In this document: positions 50,098 to 61,492 of the stretch, in pieces
Layout: every line of letters starts with the position of its first letter
Numbering within the stretch: the stretch's first letter is position 1
Source of the DNA: Sphingomonadales bacterium
GTDB lineage: Bacteria; Pseudomonadota; Alphaproteobacteria; Sphingomonadales; Sphingomonadaceae
DNA length: 64,000 bases
Reading direction: 5' to 3'
Assembly: GCA_028871475.1 (NCBI GenBank)
Contig: JAGWMZ010000004.1
Span: forward strand, 1-64,000
Position numbers and translations under genes: made by a program
Notes under the pieces: model-generated
The model's database searches: none
Seen by the model: only the letters and a program-made list of their open reading frames with translations
Told to the model about the DNA's origin: nothing

Positions 50098-51318
50098 ATG
50101 CTGTACAGCGCGTATCAGACATTCTGCGATGCTCTTGAACCGTCTCGCCGGGCTGCCGGCATGGCGCTCTCGATGCGCGGCGCCCCATGGATGGCCGATT
50201 TTCAGGTGCCATGGATGCGCCGGATGCTGGCGCTGGCCGATGGCTATGGTCTGGCCGCCATCACCCACAAACGCCCGCCCTTCTACATCGATTCCGTCGA
50301 TTGCGGGAACGCGCGCGTCGCGGTGGTGGAGGAGGAAACGCTGACCCTGCCCTTTGGCCGGCTGATCCATTTCGCCAAGCCCGACATCGTCACGCCCCAG
50401 CCCAGGATGCTGGTGGTGGCGCCGCTCTCGGGCCATTTTGCCACACTGCTGCGCGGGACGGTGCAGACGCTGCTGCGTGACCATGACGTCTATATCACCG
50501 ACTGGGCCAATGCGCGCGATGTGCCGATGAGCGCCGGGCGTTTCGGCGTGGATGAGTATGTCGATTACGTCATCCGCTTCATTCAGGAATTGGGGCCACG
50601 CTCGCATGTGCTCGCCGTGTGCCAGCCCTGCGTGCCGGTGCTGGCGGCGGTGGCGGTGATGGCGGCGCGAAACGACCCGCTGCAGCCGCGCAGCATGACG
50701 CTGATGGGCGGGCCGGTGGATGTGCGCGAATCGCCCACCGCGGTCAATCATCTGGCCACATCGAAGCCCATGCGCTGGTTCGAGGACAATCTCATCTCGA
50801 CCGTGCCCGGGCGTCATGGTGGCGCGGGGCGCAAGGTCTATCCTGGTTTCATGCAGCTGACCGCTTTCATGTCGATGAATCTGGGGCGCCATTTCGCCCA
50901 GTTCCGCAAATTCTACCAGCATCTGGCCGATGATGAGCCGCGGGACGCTGCGCGCATTCGCGACTTTTACGAGGAATATATGGCCGTGCTCGACCTGACC
51001 GCCGAGTTCTATCTCGAAACGGTCGAGCAGATCTTTCAGCGGGCTTCCCTTGCGCGCGGCGAAATGCGCCACCACGGGGTCAAGGTCGATTGCGGGGCGA
51101 TCCGGCGCACCGCCCTGCTGACGGTGGAGGGCGAGCGCGACGACATTTGCGGCGTGGGCCAGACAGCGGCGGCGCATCACCTGTGTTCCAGCCTGCGCCC
51201 GCATCTCAAACGCCATCACCTGCAGCCCGGCGTGGGCCATTATGGCGTCTTCTCAGGCTCCAAATGGGAGCGTCAGGTCTATCCTCAGGTCCGCTCGCTG
51301 GTGCTGGCGGTCAGTTAG
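50098..51318 (+). CDS. Polyhydroxyalkanoate depolymerase, intracellular
   Basis: MLYSAYQTFCDALEPSRRAAGMALSMRGAPWMADFQVPWMRRMLAL, YITDWANARDVPMSAGRFGVDEYVDYVIRFIQELG. Confidence 0.94.
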   Translation: MLYSAYQTFCDALEPSRRAAGMALSMRGAPWMADFQVPWMRRMLALADGYGLAAITHKRPPFYIDSVDCGNARVAVVEEETLTLPFGRLIHFAKPDIVTPQPRMLVVAPLSGHFATLLRGTVQTLLRDHDVYITDWANARDVPMSAGRFGVDEYVDYVIRFIQELGPRSHVLAVCQPCVPVLAAVAVMAARNDPLQPRSMTLMGGPVDVRESPTAVNHLATSKPMRWFEDNLISTVPGRHGGAGRKVYPGFMQLTAFMSMNLGRHFAQFRKFYQHLADDEPRDAARIRDFYEEYMAVLDLTAEFYLETVEQIFQRASLARGEMRHHGVKVDCGAIRRTALLTVEGERDDICGVGQTAAAHHLCSSLRPHLKRHHLQPGVGHYGVFSGSKWERQVYPQVRSLVLAVS

Positions 51319-53096
51319 CCTCCCTGCTGCGCCACATCTGGCAGGCGGGCCTGAAACAGCCCCCGCTCGGCCAGTCGCGTGCCCAGCCCATCATCGGAGG
51401 TCAGGCTGATCAGCCAGGGCGAGGCCAGCAGGCCGATCGTCAGCGGGGAAAGCCACAGCGCCGTCACCGGATCGATCCATGCGGTCGCGGCAAATCCCAG
51501 CCCCAGCAGGAGATGATCGCGCAGATCGGGCAGGATGGCGTGCAGGGGGATGCGCTGCGCCTCGCGGTTCTGCGTGTGCCAGCCGGAAGGGCGGCCCAGC
51601 AGCAGGCCGACCAGCGCCTTGGTCTGCATCAGCATGGCATTGGGCGCCAGCAGCATGGCGAGCACCACCTCCACCAGCACCGAACGGATCGCGCGGGACC
51701 AGCCGCCAAAGCCGCGCCGCCGTTCACCGTCGGACAGCATCCAGATCAGCCCCATCAGCTTGGGGCCAAAGAGCAGCACCACGGTCAGCGCCAGCACGCC
51801 GGGCGGAGAGGCCTGCGGCAGGCTGTCATCATCGGTGATGCCGACCTGCGCAATGGTGGCGAGCAGCAGCAGCAGCCAGCCGGGCGAGGTGAGATAGGCC
51901 GTCGCGCCGATCAGCAGATGCAACCGGCTGGCCATCGACAGGCCCGAGGCGCCCAGCAGGCGCAGATGCTGCAGGTTGCCCTGCATCCAGCGGCGGTCGC
52001 GAATGGCATTGTCGATGATGGTGGGCGGAAACTCCTCATAGCTGCCCGCGATCATCACCATATGCACCGCCCAGCCGCGCCGCCGCAGCAGCGCCGATTC
52101 CACCATGTCATGGCTGAGGATATGGCCGCCAAAGGGGGGCTTGCCGGGCAGTTCGGGCAGGCCGCAGCTTTCGGCAAAGGCGCGGGTGCGCAAAATGGCG
52201 TTATGGCCCCAGAAATTGGCCTCCGAGCCGGACCACCACAGCAGCCCCGCCGAGGCGATGGGGCCATAGGCCTCGCTGGCAAAGCGCATCCAGCGCTGGA
52301 ACAGCGTGTGGGCGCCGGTGATCATCGGTACGCTTTGCAGCAGCCCCAGCGAAGGCCGCGCCTCCATGATCGAGGCCAGCCCCACGATGGCCTGCCCGCT
52401 CATCATGCTGTCAGCGTCGAGCACCAGCATGCATTCATAGGCCGCGCCAAAGCGGCGTACCCATTCGGCTACATTGCCGGGCTTGCGGGCGATGTTCTTC
52501 TCGCGCCGCCGGTAATAGAGCGGGATCGGGGACGCCATGGCGGCGGCTTCCCATGCGGCGCGCTCCTGCGCGCCATGCTCGGCACTGGAATCGCTCAGGA
52601 TGAAGAAGTCGATGTGGCTCTCGCCGCCTGCCGCATGGATCGAGGCGGTCATCGCGCGCACCCGGCCGAACACGCCCTCCACGCTTTCGTTATAGACCGG
52701 CATCAGCACGGCGGTGCGTTTTCTGAGCGCAGGCAGCGTGCCGGGCACGGGGGCAAAGCCGGGATGGGCGCCGCTCATCAATTGGATGAAGCCGATGGTG
52801 GAGGAGACAAAGCCAAAGGCCAGCCACGAAAACAGCGGCACGAAGAAGAGCAGCAGCACGATGTCAAACACATCGAGCCCATTGGCCGACATAGCCGCGC
52901 GTACCTCGCTGGAGGCCGCCAGCGCCAGCACGGCGGTGAGCGAGACGAGCAGCAACCGCTTGACCACCAGCCCATGCGGGCGTGTTGCCACCTCGCGCAC
53001 GGCGGGTGGAATGCCGTCGAGCTGCTGGATCGGCATGTCCAGCGGCGCCTCTTCCGGCAATGGGCGGGGCAGGGCGTTCACATGCGTTCCCATCAT
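51315..53096 (-). CDS. opgH: Glucans biosynthesis glucosyltransferase MdoH/OpgH
   Basis: TAVLMPVYNESVEGVFGRVRAMTASI, FFILSDSSAEHG, YYRRREKNIARKPGNVAEWVRRFGAAYECMLVLDADSMMSGQAIVGL, QRRWMQGNLQHL-like motif. Confidence 0.95.
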   Translation of the reverse strand: MMGTHVNALPRPLPEEAPLDMPIQQLDGIPPAVREVATRPHGLVVKRLLLVSLTAVLALAASSEVRAAMSANGLDVFDIVLLLFFVPLFSWLAFGFVSSTIGFIQLMSGAHPGFAPVPGTLPALRKRTAVLMPVYNESVEGVFGRVRAMTASIHAAGGESHIDFFILSDSSAEHGAQERAAWEAAAMASPIPLYYRRREKNIARKPGNVAEWVRRFGAAYECMLVLDADSMMSGQAIVGLASIMEARPSLGLLQSVPMITGAHTLFQRWMRFASEAYGPIASAGLLWWSGSEANFWGHNAILRTRAFAESCGLPELPGKPPFGGHILSHDMVESALLRRRGWAVHMVMIAGSYEEFPPTIIDNAIRDRRWMQGNLQHLRLLGASGLSMASRLHLLIGATAYLTSPGWLLLLLATIAQVGITDDDSLPQASPPGVLALTVVLLFGPKLMGLIWMLSDGERRRGFGGWSRAIRSVLVEVVLAMLLAPNAMLMQTKALVGLLLGRPSGWHTQNREAQRIPLHAILPDLRDHLLLGLGFAATAWIDPVTALWLSPLTIGLLASPWLISLTSDDGLGTRLAERGLFQARLPDVAQQGG

Positions 53097-54643
53097 GACT
53101 TGGCGGTGATGATCACCGTTTCGCTCAATGCGTCCGGGCCGCGTTTGAGGAACAGGCGGAATTCGGGACGGGGCAGGCTGGCGGCGCGGACATCCATCGT
53201 CACGCGCCAGCGATGGCCCTGCCCGGCAATGACGCGCACCGTTCTGGTGAGCAATGCCGATGGCGGCACGTCGGTCACGGCTTCGATGGTGTTGGCAGGG
53301 TCCGGGCTGCCCGGCACATCGCTGGCAAAGTCGATGACATAGCGCGTGACCCCGGCGATCGGGTCGCCGCCCGGCACGCCGCCGGGGCCCGTGAAGACAT
53401 GGATGCAGCGGGCGTTCTGGTCCTTTTGCGTGCCCGCCATGGGCTCATGGGCATTCCAGTGCAGGCGATAGGCGAGATCACGGCGCACACCCGCACGCGC
53501 CGGCGTATCGCTCATCCACCATGCGGCGATGTTGTCGACCGTTTCGGAAATCGACGGGAAGGCGAAGAGATTGACCGCCCCCGCCCCCCAGTCGCCCAAT
53601 GGCTCAACCCAGAGCGAGGGGCGGCGGTTATACCAGCTCATGTCGTCCTGATAATGGTCGAAGTCCTGGTCGCGCTGCAACAGGCCAAAGCCCTTCACAT
53701 GGTCGGCGCGGAAGGCGTTGGTGGTCGGATGTTTCACGCTCCATTCCGGGTTCGACAGCGGATACCAGATGCGCTCGCCCGTGCCGGTGATGATGGCCAG
53801 ACCGTCACTGTCATGCACCTCGCGGCGCCAGTCGGCGCGGTGGTCGCTCTCGCCATAGAGGAACATGCTGGTCATGGGTGCCAGGCCCAGCCGGGCGATG
53901 TCGCGCCGGGGGAAGAGCGCGGCGCGAATGTCCTGCACCATGCCATCGGCCATGCGCCGCGTGTCCATCTCGAAGGCGCCGGCGATCGAGGGGCCATCGA
54001 GCAGGCAGGAGATGATCAGCCGGTCCTGCCCTCCCGCCGATCCCTTGTCCTCGATCCAGAAATCGGTGAAATCGGGGAATTCCTCGCTATGGTCGACCCC
54101 GGTGTTGATGCCGACCGCGCGGGCCGAGAGGCCATATTGCCCCTTGCCCCCCTCGGCGCGGAAATAGGAGGCGCCAAGATAGGCCAGCCAGTCGGCATGG
54201 CCATCGGGGTAGAGCACGCGAAAACCCGCCGGATCGACCCCGCCATGGTCGCCAAAGAGCCCGTGGGTATCGACCAGCGCGCGGGCCTGCCCGTTTTCGA
54301 CGATGTTGATGCCCACCGCTTGCTGCGCGATGCCCATGCGGGTGGGAAACAGGCGGACATGGCCGGGCAGCGCCTCGGCCTGGCCGAAGGTCAGCCGCAC
54401 ATGGGCGTCGAAATCCGCCACGGCGGCGCGCGAGGGCGGGCGGGGCGTGTAGGGGCGCCGCGCGGTGTTGCGCGCGCGCTCGACCAGAACATCCCACGTA
54501 AAACGGGAAGGGGGGCCATAACGCCCGGCAGGCGCCGCCTTCAGCCCGCCCGGCAGGGCCAGCGTGGCGGTGAGCAGGGCGATCAGCCGGCTGGCGTCGC
54601 GACGCGACAGCGCTGAACATGCGCGAGTGTCATTCATGGGCAT
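53093..54643 (-). CDS. opgG: Glucan biosynthesis protein OpgG/OpgD family, twin-arginine signal
   Basis: SRRDASRLIALLTATLALPGG Tat-like signal; FTWDVLVERARNTARRPYTPRPPS, GPPSRF; RLGLAPMTSMFLYGESDHRADWRREVHDSDGLAI; ATGA overlap with opgH. opgG versus opgD not resolved. Confidence 0.9.
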   Translation of the reverse strand: MPMNDTRACSALSRRDASRLIALLTATLALPGGLKAAPAGRYGPPSRFTWDVLVERARNTARRPYTPRPPSRAAVADFDAHVRLTFGQAEALPGHVRLFPTRMGIAQQAVGINIVENGQARALVDTHGLFGDHGGVDPAGFRVLYPDGHADWLAYLGASYFRAEGGKGQYGLSARAVGINTGVDHSEEFPDFTDFWIEDKGSAGGQDRLIISCLLDGPSIAGAFEMDTRRMADGMVQDIRAALFPRRDIARLGLAPMTSMFLYGESDHRADWRREVHDSDGLAIITGTGERIWYPLSNPEWSVKHPTTNAFRADHVKGFGLLQRDQDFDHYQDDMSWYNRRPSLWVEPLGDWGAGAVNLFAFPSISETVDNIAAWWMSDTPARAGVRRDLAYRLHWNAHEPMAGTQKDQNARCIHVFTGPGGVPGGDPIAGVTRYVIDFASDVPGSPDPANTIEAVTDVPPSALLTRTVRVIAGQGHRWRVTMDVRAASLPRPEFRLFLKRGPDALSETVIITAKS

Positions 54644-54668
54644 GATCCATCCAACGCGCCAGGCGCGG

Positions 54669-55862
54669 TCAAGGTTTCCCCGCCGGACTCGACGCTCCTG
54701 CCTGAGCCGGCGATGAATGGCGCCAGCCGGTGATGACCTGCGCGCCCGGGCTCAGCGTCTCGGCAATCACCTCGGTGCGCTTGCCGTCGCTGGCCTCCAC
54801 CGCCACGGGGATCTGGCGCGGCTGATTGTCACTCCCCAGCAGCCAGACGGCATTGCCCGCCCGCTTGCCCGGCGGGGCGAAGGCCAGCGCGCTGTCGGGC
54901 ACCAGCAGCACGTTCTTGCGCGCCGGCATATCGATGTCGACCGTTACGGCCATGCCGGGGTGCAGCGGGGCGGCAGGGCCATCGAGCGTGAGGATCGCCA
55001 TGCGCTGCCCGTCGCCGCTGGCGGGCGCCGCCTCGATATGGTCGAGCGTGGCGCCGCGCGGGCCGTCCGACAGGGCCGGGGCCAGCACGCGCGCTTTGGC
55101 ATGGGGGGCGATGCGCATGGCCTGCGCGGCGGTGACGGGCACGCTGACGGTGAGGCGATCGGTGTTGGTGGCGAGGGTAAAGAGCGGCGTGCCTGCGGTG
55201 ACCTGCTGGCCGGGGGTGACCAGCCGCGCCACCACCGCGCCGGCAAAGGGCGCCACCACCGAAGCACGCGCCGCCCGCACCTGAGCCGAGCGGATCACCG
55301 CCTCGTCGGCGCTGGCTTTGGCGTTGGCGCTGGAGAGGGCAACACTGGCGCGGGCGACATCGGCACGCGCGCCTTCCATTTCATTGAGCGAGGGGGCGCG
55401 GTGCTGCGAACGGCGCCAGACATTCTCATAGCGGTCGAGCTTTGCGGTCGCCTCGGCCAGAGCGATGCGCGCGCGGTCCGCCTCGCTCTCATCCTGCGCC
55501 AGCGTGGCGCGCGCCTGCGCCACATCGGCCAGCAGGGCGGTGTCATCCATCCTCGCCAGCACCTGTCCGGCGGCAACGGGGCCATCTGCCGGGCCCGGAA
55601 CCGCCAGCACAAGGCCGTCCTGCTCGGCGCGCAGATCCGTCTCGCCCGCGCCATGCAGCGTGCCGTGCAGCGAGAGCGTGGGCGTCACATCGCCCCGCTC
55701 GACCGAGGCGGTGTAATAGGGCAGGTCCGGCCCGTTGAGAAAACGCATTAGCAGCATGAAGGCCACGCCGATGGCCAGCACCAGCGCGACCAGACTGGCC
55801 CAGGCAAAACCGGCGCGGCGCGGCGTGGCGCCGAGAAAGGCGTCGAGTTCAGGGCTGGTCAC
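54669..55862 (-). CDS. HlyD/MacA-type periplasmic adaptor subunit
   Basis: N-terminal TM; VERGDVTPTLSLHGTLHG; coiled-coil hairpin; VVAPFAGAVVARLVTPGQQVTAGTPLFTLA; VLLVPDSALAF. Confidence 0.88.
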   Translation of the reverse strand: MTSPELDAFLGATPRRAGFAWASLVALVLAIGVAFMLLMRFLNGPDLPYYTASVERGDVTPTLSLHGTLHGAGETDLRAEQDGLVLAVPGPADGPVAAGQVLARMDDTALLADVAQARATLAQDESEADRARIALAEATAKLDRYENVWRRSQHRAPSLNEMEGARADVARASVALSSANAKASADEAVIRSAQVRAARASVVAPFAGAVVARLVTPGQQVTAGTPLFTLATNTDRLTVSVPVTAAQAMRIAPHAKARVLAPALSDGPRGATLDHIEAAPASGDGQRMAILTLDGPAAPLHPGMAVTVDIDMPARKNVLLVPDSALAFAPPGKRAGNAVWLLGSDNQPRQIPVAVEASDGKRTEVIAETLSPGAQVITGWRHSSPAQAGASSPAGKP

Positions 55863-57042
55863 ACACGGCTCCCGACGGGGTGGGCGTTAGGGCGGTGGCA
55901 TCCCAGCCCAGACCCTGCGCGTGCCACAGGGCGACCGTGGTGCCAGCCAGCGCCGCGCGCGCGTCGATCTGGCGTTCCTGCGCGGCCAGCGCGGCGCCTT
56001 CGGCGACATAGAGCGTCGCGAAACTTTCAGTGCCGGCGCGATAGGCCAGGCGCGCGTCGGATTGGACCCTGAGCGCGAGCGCCATGCTCTGGGCGATGGG
56101 GGCAAGGCGTGACTGGGCGGTGGCCAGAGCCGCGGCGGCCTGGGTGATTTCGGCCTGGGCCCGGGTGCTGGCGGCGCGCCATTGGGCGATTTCTGGCGTG
56201 GCGGGCAGGTTTGTGTCGGCCAGTTGATGATCGAGCCGGTCCTGCGTCCATTTCATCTGCGCCAGACGGGCGGCGATGCGCAGTTGCAGCGCCTTCACAT
56301 CGGCGCGGTGCGACAGGTCGCGCGGGGCATCATCGGCCTTGATGTCGAGATCGGGCAGGCGGGGGGCGGATTTGAGCCTGTCGTTCAGCTCTTCGGCGGT
56401 CAGCCCGGTCAGGCGGGCGAGTGTGGCGATCGCATCGCCGAGATGGCCGCGTGCCGTCGCCACGCTGCTTTCGTCCAATCCGGTGATGACATCGGCCATG
56501 TCGCCATCAAGTGCGGGCACCAGTCCGGCCTCGCGGCGGTAGCGGGCGATCTCGCCATTGTCGCGCAAGGGGGCCAGCGCCGCTTCGCGCAGGGTGATGC
56601 GCTCCTGCCAGCGGCGCGCGTCAATATAGGCCAGCGCGATCCGGATCGCGAGGGCCTCGCGCGCGCGCACCATCACATAGCTGTCGGCTCCCAGATCCTC
56701 GGGCGTGTCATGCGGGCCGACCAGACGGGCCAGCCGTGCCTTGATCCTGTGGTTCTGCACGGCCTGCGCGCGCTGGGCCAGTGCCTCGGCCCGGCATTGC
56801 AGATCGGCATCGTGCTGCAGCCCCTGTTCGATCAACGCGCCGAGCAGCGGGTCATGCGCGGCGTCCCACCAGGGCGCCTGCGGGGCGCTGATGTCGGGCG
56901 AGAGATGCAACGGCGCCGGTCCGGAACGGTTCACCCCGACGCAGCCACCGCAGGCGATCACCAGTGCCAGCGGCACCAGTGCCGCGCGCCATCGGCGCCG
57001 CAAAGGAGGGTGCGGAAAGGACAGTGGGGGGGATATGGTCAC
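55849..57042 (-). CDS. TolC/outer-membrane-factor family lipoprotein
   Basis: Lipobox LVIACGGC; YDARW-type helical region (AYIDARRWQERITLREAAL, YRREAGLVPALDGDMADVITGL); GTG start proposed (ATG 57084 also possible). Confidence 0.75.
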   Translation of the reverse strand: MTISPPLSFPHPPLRRRWRAALVPLALVIACGGCVGVNRSGPAPLHLSPDISAPQAPWWDAAHDPLLGALIEQGLQHDADLQCRAEALAQRAQAVQNHRIKARLARLVGPHDTPEDLGADSYVMVRAREALAIRIALAYIDARRWQERITLREAALAPLRDNGEIARYRREAGLVPALDGDMADVITGLDESSVATARGHLGDAIATLARLTGLTAEELNDRLKSAPRLPDLDIKADDAPRDLSHRADVKALQLRIAARLAQMKWTQDRLDHQLADTNLPATPEIAQWRAASTRAQAEITQAAAALATAQSRLAPIAQSMALALRVQSDARLAYRAGTESFATLYVAEGAALAAQERQIDARAALAGTTVALWHAQGLGWDATALTPTPSGAVCDQP

Positions 57043-57121
57043 GCCCCCTGCTACCAAAAAATGCCGATGAGGCAATCTTAACAAAGCGCAAGCCGGTCAT
57101 CACCGGGCCGGACAGGCCGGA

Positions 57122-57520
57122 TCAATGCAGGGTAACGGATTGTTTTTTAGGTCGATAGTGCATCAGGCGCGGCAGAATGACATGCAGTGCGGCCAATGCG
57201 ACAGCCGCCCCGGCGGTGTCGGCCAGCCAGTCATGCCAGTCGCAATCGCGCGCCAGGCCCGGGCTGGCCTGGGCCACCTCGATCAGCGCGCCCAGAAAGG
57301 ACAGATGTTCCAGCAATTGCCAGCCCTTGATGCGCATGAAACCCAGCCGCGCCATGGCCGCCAGCGCGCCAAACGCCGTGAAATGCTCGATCTTGTCGCC
57401 ATAGGGCAGATTGTCGAGCGCGACCTGGGGCGGGTGGGGCGTGAGGGTCAGGTAAAGAACCGCGATGGTCAGCAGCGCCAGCAGGCCGCGCGCGATAGTC
57501 TTGATCTGGTCGAGATGCAT
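57122..57520 (-). CDS. VanZ family-like small membrane protein
   Basis: LTLTPHPPQVALDNLPYGDKIEHFTAFGALAAMARLGF, EVAQASPGLARDCDWHDWLADTAGAAVALA. Confidence 0.78.
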   Translation of the reverse strand: MHLDQIKTIARGLLALLTIAVLYLTLTPHPPQVALDNLPYGDKIEHFTAFGALAAMARLGFMRIKGWQLLEHLSFLGALIEVAQASPGLARDCDWHDWLADTAGAAVALAALHVILPRLMHYRPKKQSVTLH

Positions 57521-57610
57521 GGAACACCGATAAGGGAAGGCAGAGAGCGTGATGAACGAAGAACCTCTGTGCGCCAAGCTCCTTCTTGGGCGTTAACCAT
57601 AAGATGTGGT

Positions 57611-57643
57611 GCACAAAAGGGCGAGGCATCGCTGCCCCGCCCT
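57611..57643 (-). terminator. Rho-independent terminator
   Basis: Minus strand GGGCGGGGCA-GCGA-TGCCTCGCCC then TTTTGTG, just downstream of the 58492..57668 gene. Confidence 0.7.
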
Positions 57644-57667
57644 GTCGTTGCATCAGCCAGTGGCCGA

Positions 57668-58492
57668 TCAGCGGCGCCAGCCGTGGCCGCCATGCCAATC
57701 GCGACCACCGTGCCAGTCGCGATCACCACGCCAGCCGGGACCGGCGCGCCAGTGGCGGTAATAAAAGTCATGATAGGGGTAGGGGCGATAGACCCAGCCG
57801 CCGTCGATAAACACCCAGGGGCGATACCAGGTGGGGGCGGCATAGTAGTAACCGGCTGGCTGATAGCCCCATGCCGGCGCATCGCGGCGCACCACGAAGC
57901 CGGGAGGGCAGCCCGGGCTGGTTTCGCCGCCCGTGGAGCTGGCAACTGCCGCACCGCCCACCGCGCCGACAGCCGCACCGGCCAGGACGCCGGCACCGCG
58001 ATCATGGCGCCCGCCCAGCGCGCCGCCGATCAGCGCACCCAGAATGCCGCCGACAGCCGCGCCGCCCGCCACATTGCCGCGCGACTTGACGCAGTTGTTG
58101 CGGGCCCAGGACTCGGCGTTCTGGGCATAGATGCGGTCCTGCGCGGCGTATTGCTGTTCATCAGGGCCGGCGGCATAGCCGGGCGGGGGCGGCGGAGGGC
58201 GCGTGCCGTCATAACCGCTGGGGGCTTCGGGTTCGGGTGGCGGGGGCGGATTGCGGTAATCCTGCCCGTTGGGCTGACCCTGATAGGGCTGGCCGGGATA
58301 GGCCTGCCCCTGATTATACTGGCCTTGGTTATATTGACCCTGGTTGTATTGGCCCTGATCATATTGCGGCTGACCATAGGCTTGCGCCATGGCGACACCC
58401 GGGAGGATGGGGCCCGCCGTCATGGCCAGCGCGCCGCCGGCAAGGACGATGGTCTTGATGCTCTTGCGCCCTGGGCGGTTGGAAGTGGTCAT
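57668..58492 (-). CDS. Glycine-zipper protein with N-terminal Q/Y/N/G tandem repeats
   Basis: MTTSNRPGRKSIKTIVLAGGALAMTAGPILPGVAMAQ signal; GQYNQGQYNQGQYNQG repeats; GGAAVGGILGALIGGALGGRHDRGAGVLAGAAVGAVGGAAVA glycine zipper; RcnB-like basic C-terminus. Confidence 0.8.
   Translation of the reverse strand: MTTSNRPGRKSIKTIVLAGGALAMTAGPILPGVAMAQAYGQPQYDQGQYNQGQYNQGQYNQGQAYPGQPYQGQPNGQDYRNPPPPPEPEAPSGYDGTRPPPPPPGYAAGPDEQQYAAQDRIYAQNAESWARNNCVKSRGNVAGGAAVGGILGALIGGALGGRHDRGAGVLAGAAVGAVGGAAVASSTGGETSPGCPPGFVVRRDAPAWGYQPAGYYYAAPTWYRPWVFIDGGWVYRPYPYHDFYYRHWRAGPGWRGDRDWHGGRDWHGGHGWRR
58308..58372 (-). repeat. Tandem 15-bp repeat encoding QYNQG/QYDQG units
   Basis: Plus strand shows repeated (a/t)attg(a/g)ccctggtt(a/g)t units within the glycine-zipper gene. 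Confidence 0.75.
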
Positions 58493-59143
58493 GGAAACTC
58501 TCCGTAGCCTCGATGCTGTCTTGTTACGTCCGGCTTGCTGAATGCAGTCTGACCCTGCCGTTGTCCTGCTGGCAGCCTTGTCCGGTCGGCGTTCGTGCCC
58601 GGTTCCGGTTTGGCTGGTGCCACGGAGACGCAGGGTGGGCAAGTAAACTTGCGTGGCATGCCGCCGGGCAGCGCATGGCGCAGGCGGGCATGAGAGGAAA
58701 AGGTGGAAACGCGTCCTTTTCCGTAAGCGTCATCAGATTGCGTGGGCGCGCTTGGGTAAGATGCAGTGCCATAGATGGCCGATTTGGCGTTTTTTTGAAT
58801 TATGGCATGCCAATATGGCTTTGAGATGAAATGGAGATTCGATTTATAATATTCCAATATGGTTTGCCAGTATTAGCTTTTGCCCCTTAATGGTTCTTTT
58901 GTGAGGTGCGGCATGGCCAACATAGCTATGCAGAGAATTTGTTGTTGTGATTCTGAGCGCTGAATTTCTTCTCTTTTCTGTTGGTTAGGTCGATGGTTGC
59001 AAAATGTGCAAAAGGTGCAACGGGAATGGCAATTGAGGGCTTCCTGCAGATCCCATATGTTGCAATGCACAAGATACGAAGAACCAAGATCGCCGGATGC
59101 TAGAAGGCAATCTCACCTTCGACCAACGTAAAGGGAAATTGCC

Positions 59144-59434
59144 ATGTTCAAGACCGTTTTCGCCGCTGCCGCCCTGTTCGCCCTTCCCGCCGTTGCTTCG
59201 GCTGAAGCTGCCCCCAAGCAGTCCTTCTCGTATGACGGCGTCGACTACGCCTACACCGTCGAAACCAAGGGTGACGTGCGCATCCTGAAGGGCACCGCTG
59301 AAAAGGGCAGCGTTCCTTTCGAACTGCGCGTGGCCAAGGGTGACGTGTCGGGCTATATCAACAACGCTCCGGTGTCCTTCTCGCTGCGCGACGTGCAGCC
59401 GCTGAATGCCAAGCTGCTGGTTGCCGTCCGCTAA
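59144..59434 (+). CDS. Small secreted hypothetical protein (96 aa)
   Basis: MFKTVFAAAALFALPAVASAEA signal peptide; good intact ORF with downstream terminator. Confidence 0.8.
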   Translation: MFKTVFAAAALFALPAVASAEAAPKQSFSYDGVDYAYTVETKGDVRILKGTAEKGSVPFELRVAKGDVSGYINNAPVSFSLRDVQPLNAKLLVAVR

Positions 59435-59461
59435 GACGCAATGCCAGCTTCTGGCCCATCA

Positions 59462-59501
59462 AAAAGGGCGGATGGGATAGACCCATCCGCCCTTTTGTTT
59501 T
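59462..59501 (+). terminator. Rho-independent terminator
   Basis: GGGCGGATGGG-ATAGA-CCCATCCGCCC then TTTTGTTTTG; perfect 11-bp stem. Confidence 0.92.
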
Positions 59502-59608
59502 GTGCGCCGCACAAAACGAGCCGAACATGTCACCACAGGCGCATGGCATCTGCCGGGCGCAAGCCAAAGAGCCGGTGACGCAAGCCCTCGGCCCTTTGCA
59601 ACACCCGC

Positions 59609-61492
<1,884 letters not shown>

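Noticed and set aside
51090-53342. 750-aa plus-strand ORF over opgH
   Set aside because: Antisense artefact; Gln/His/Arg-rich translation with no family signal.
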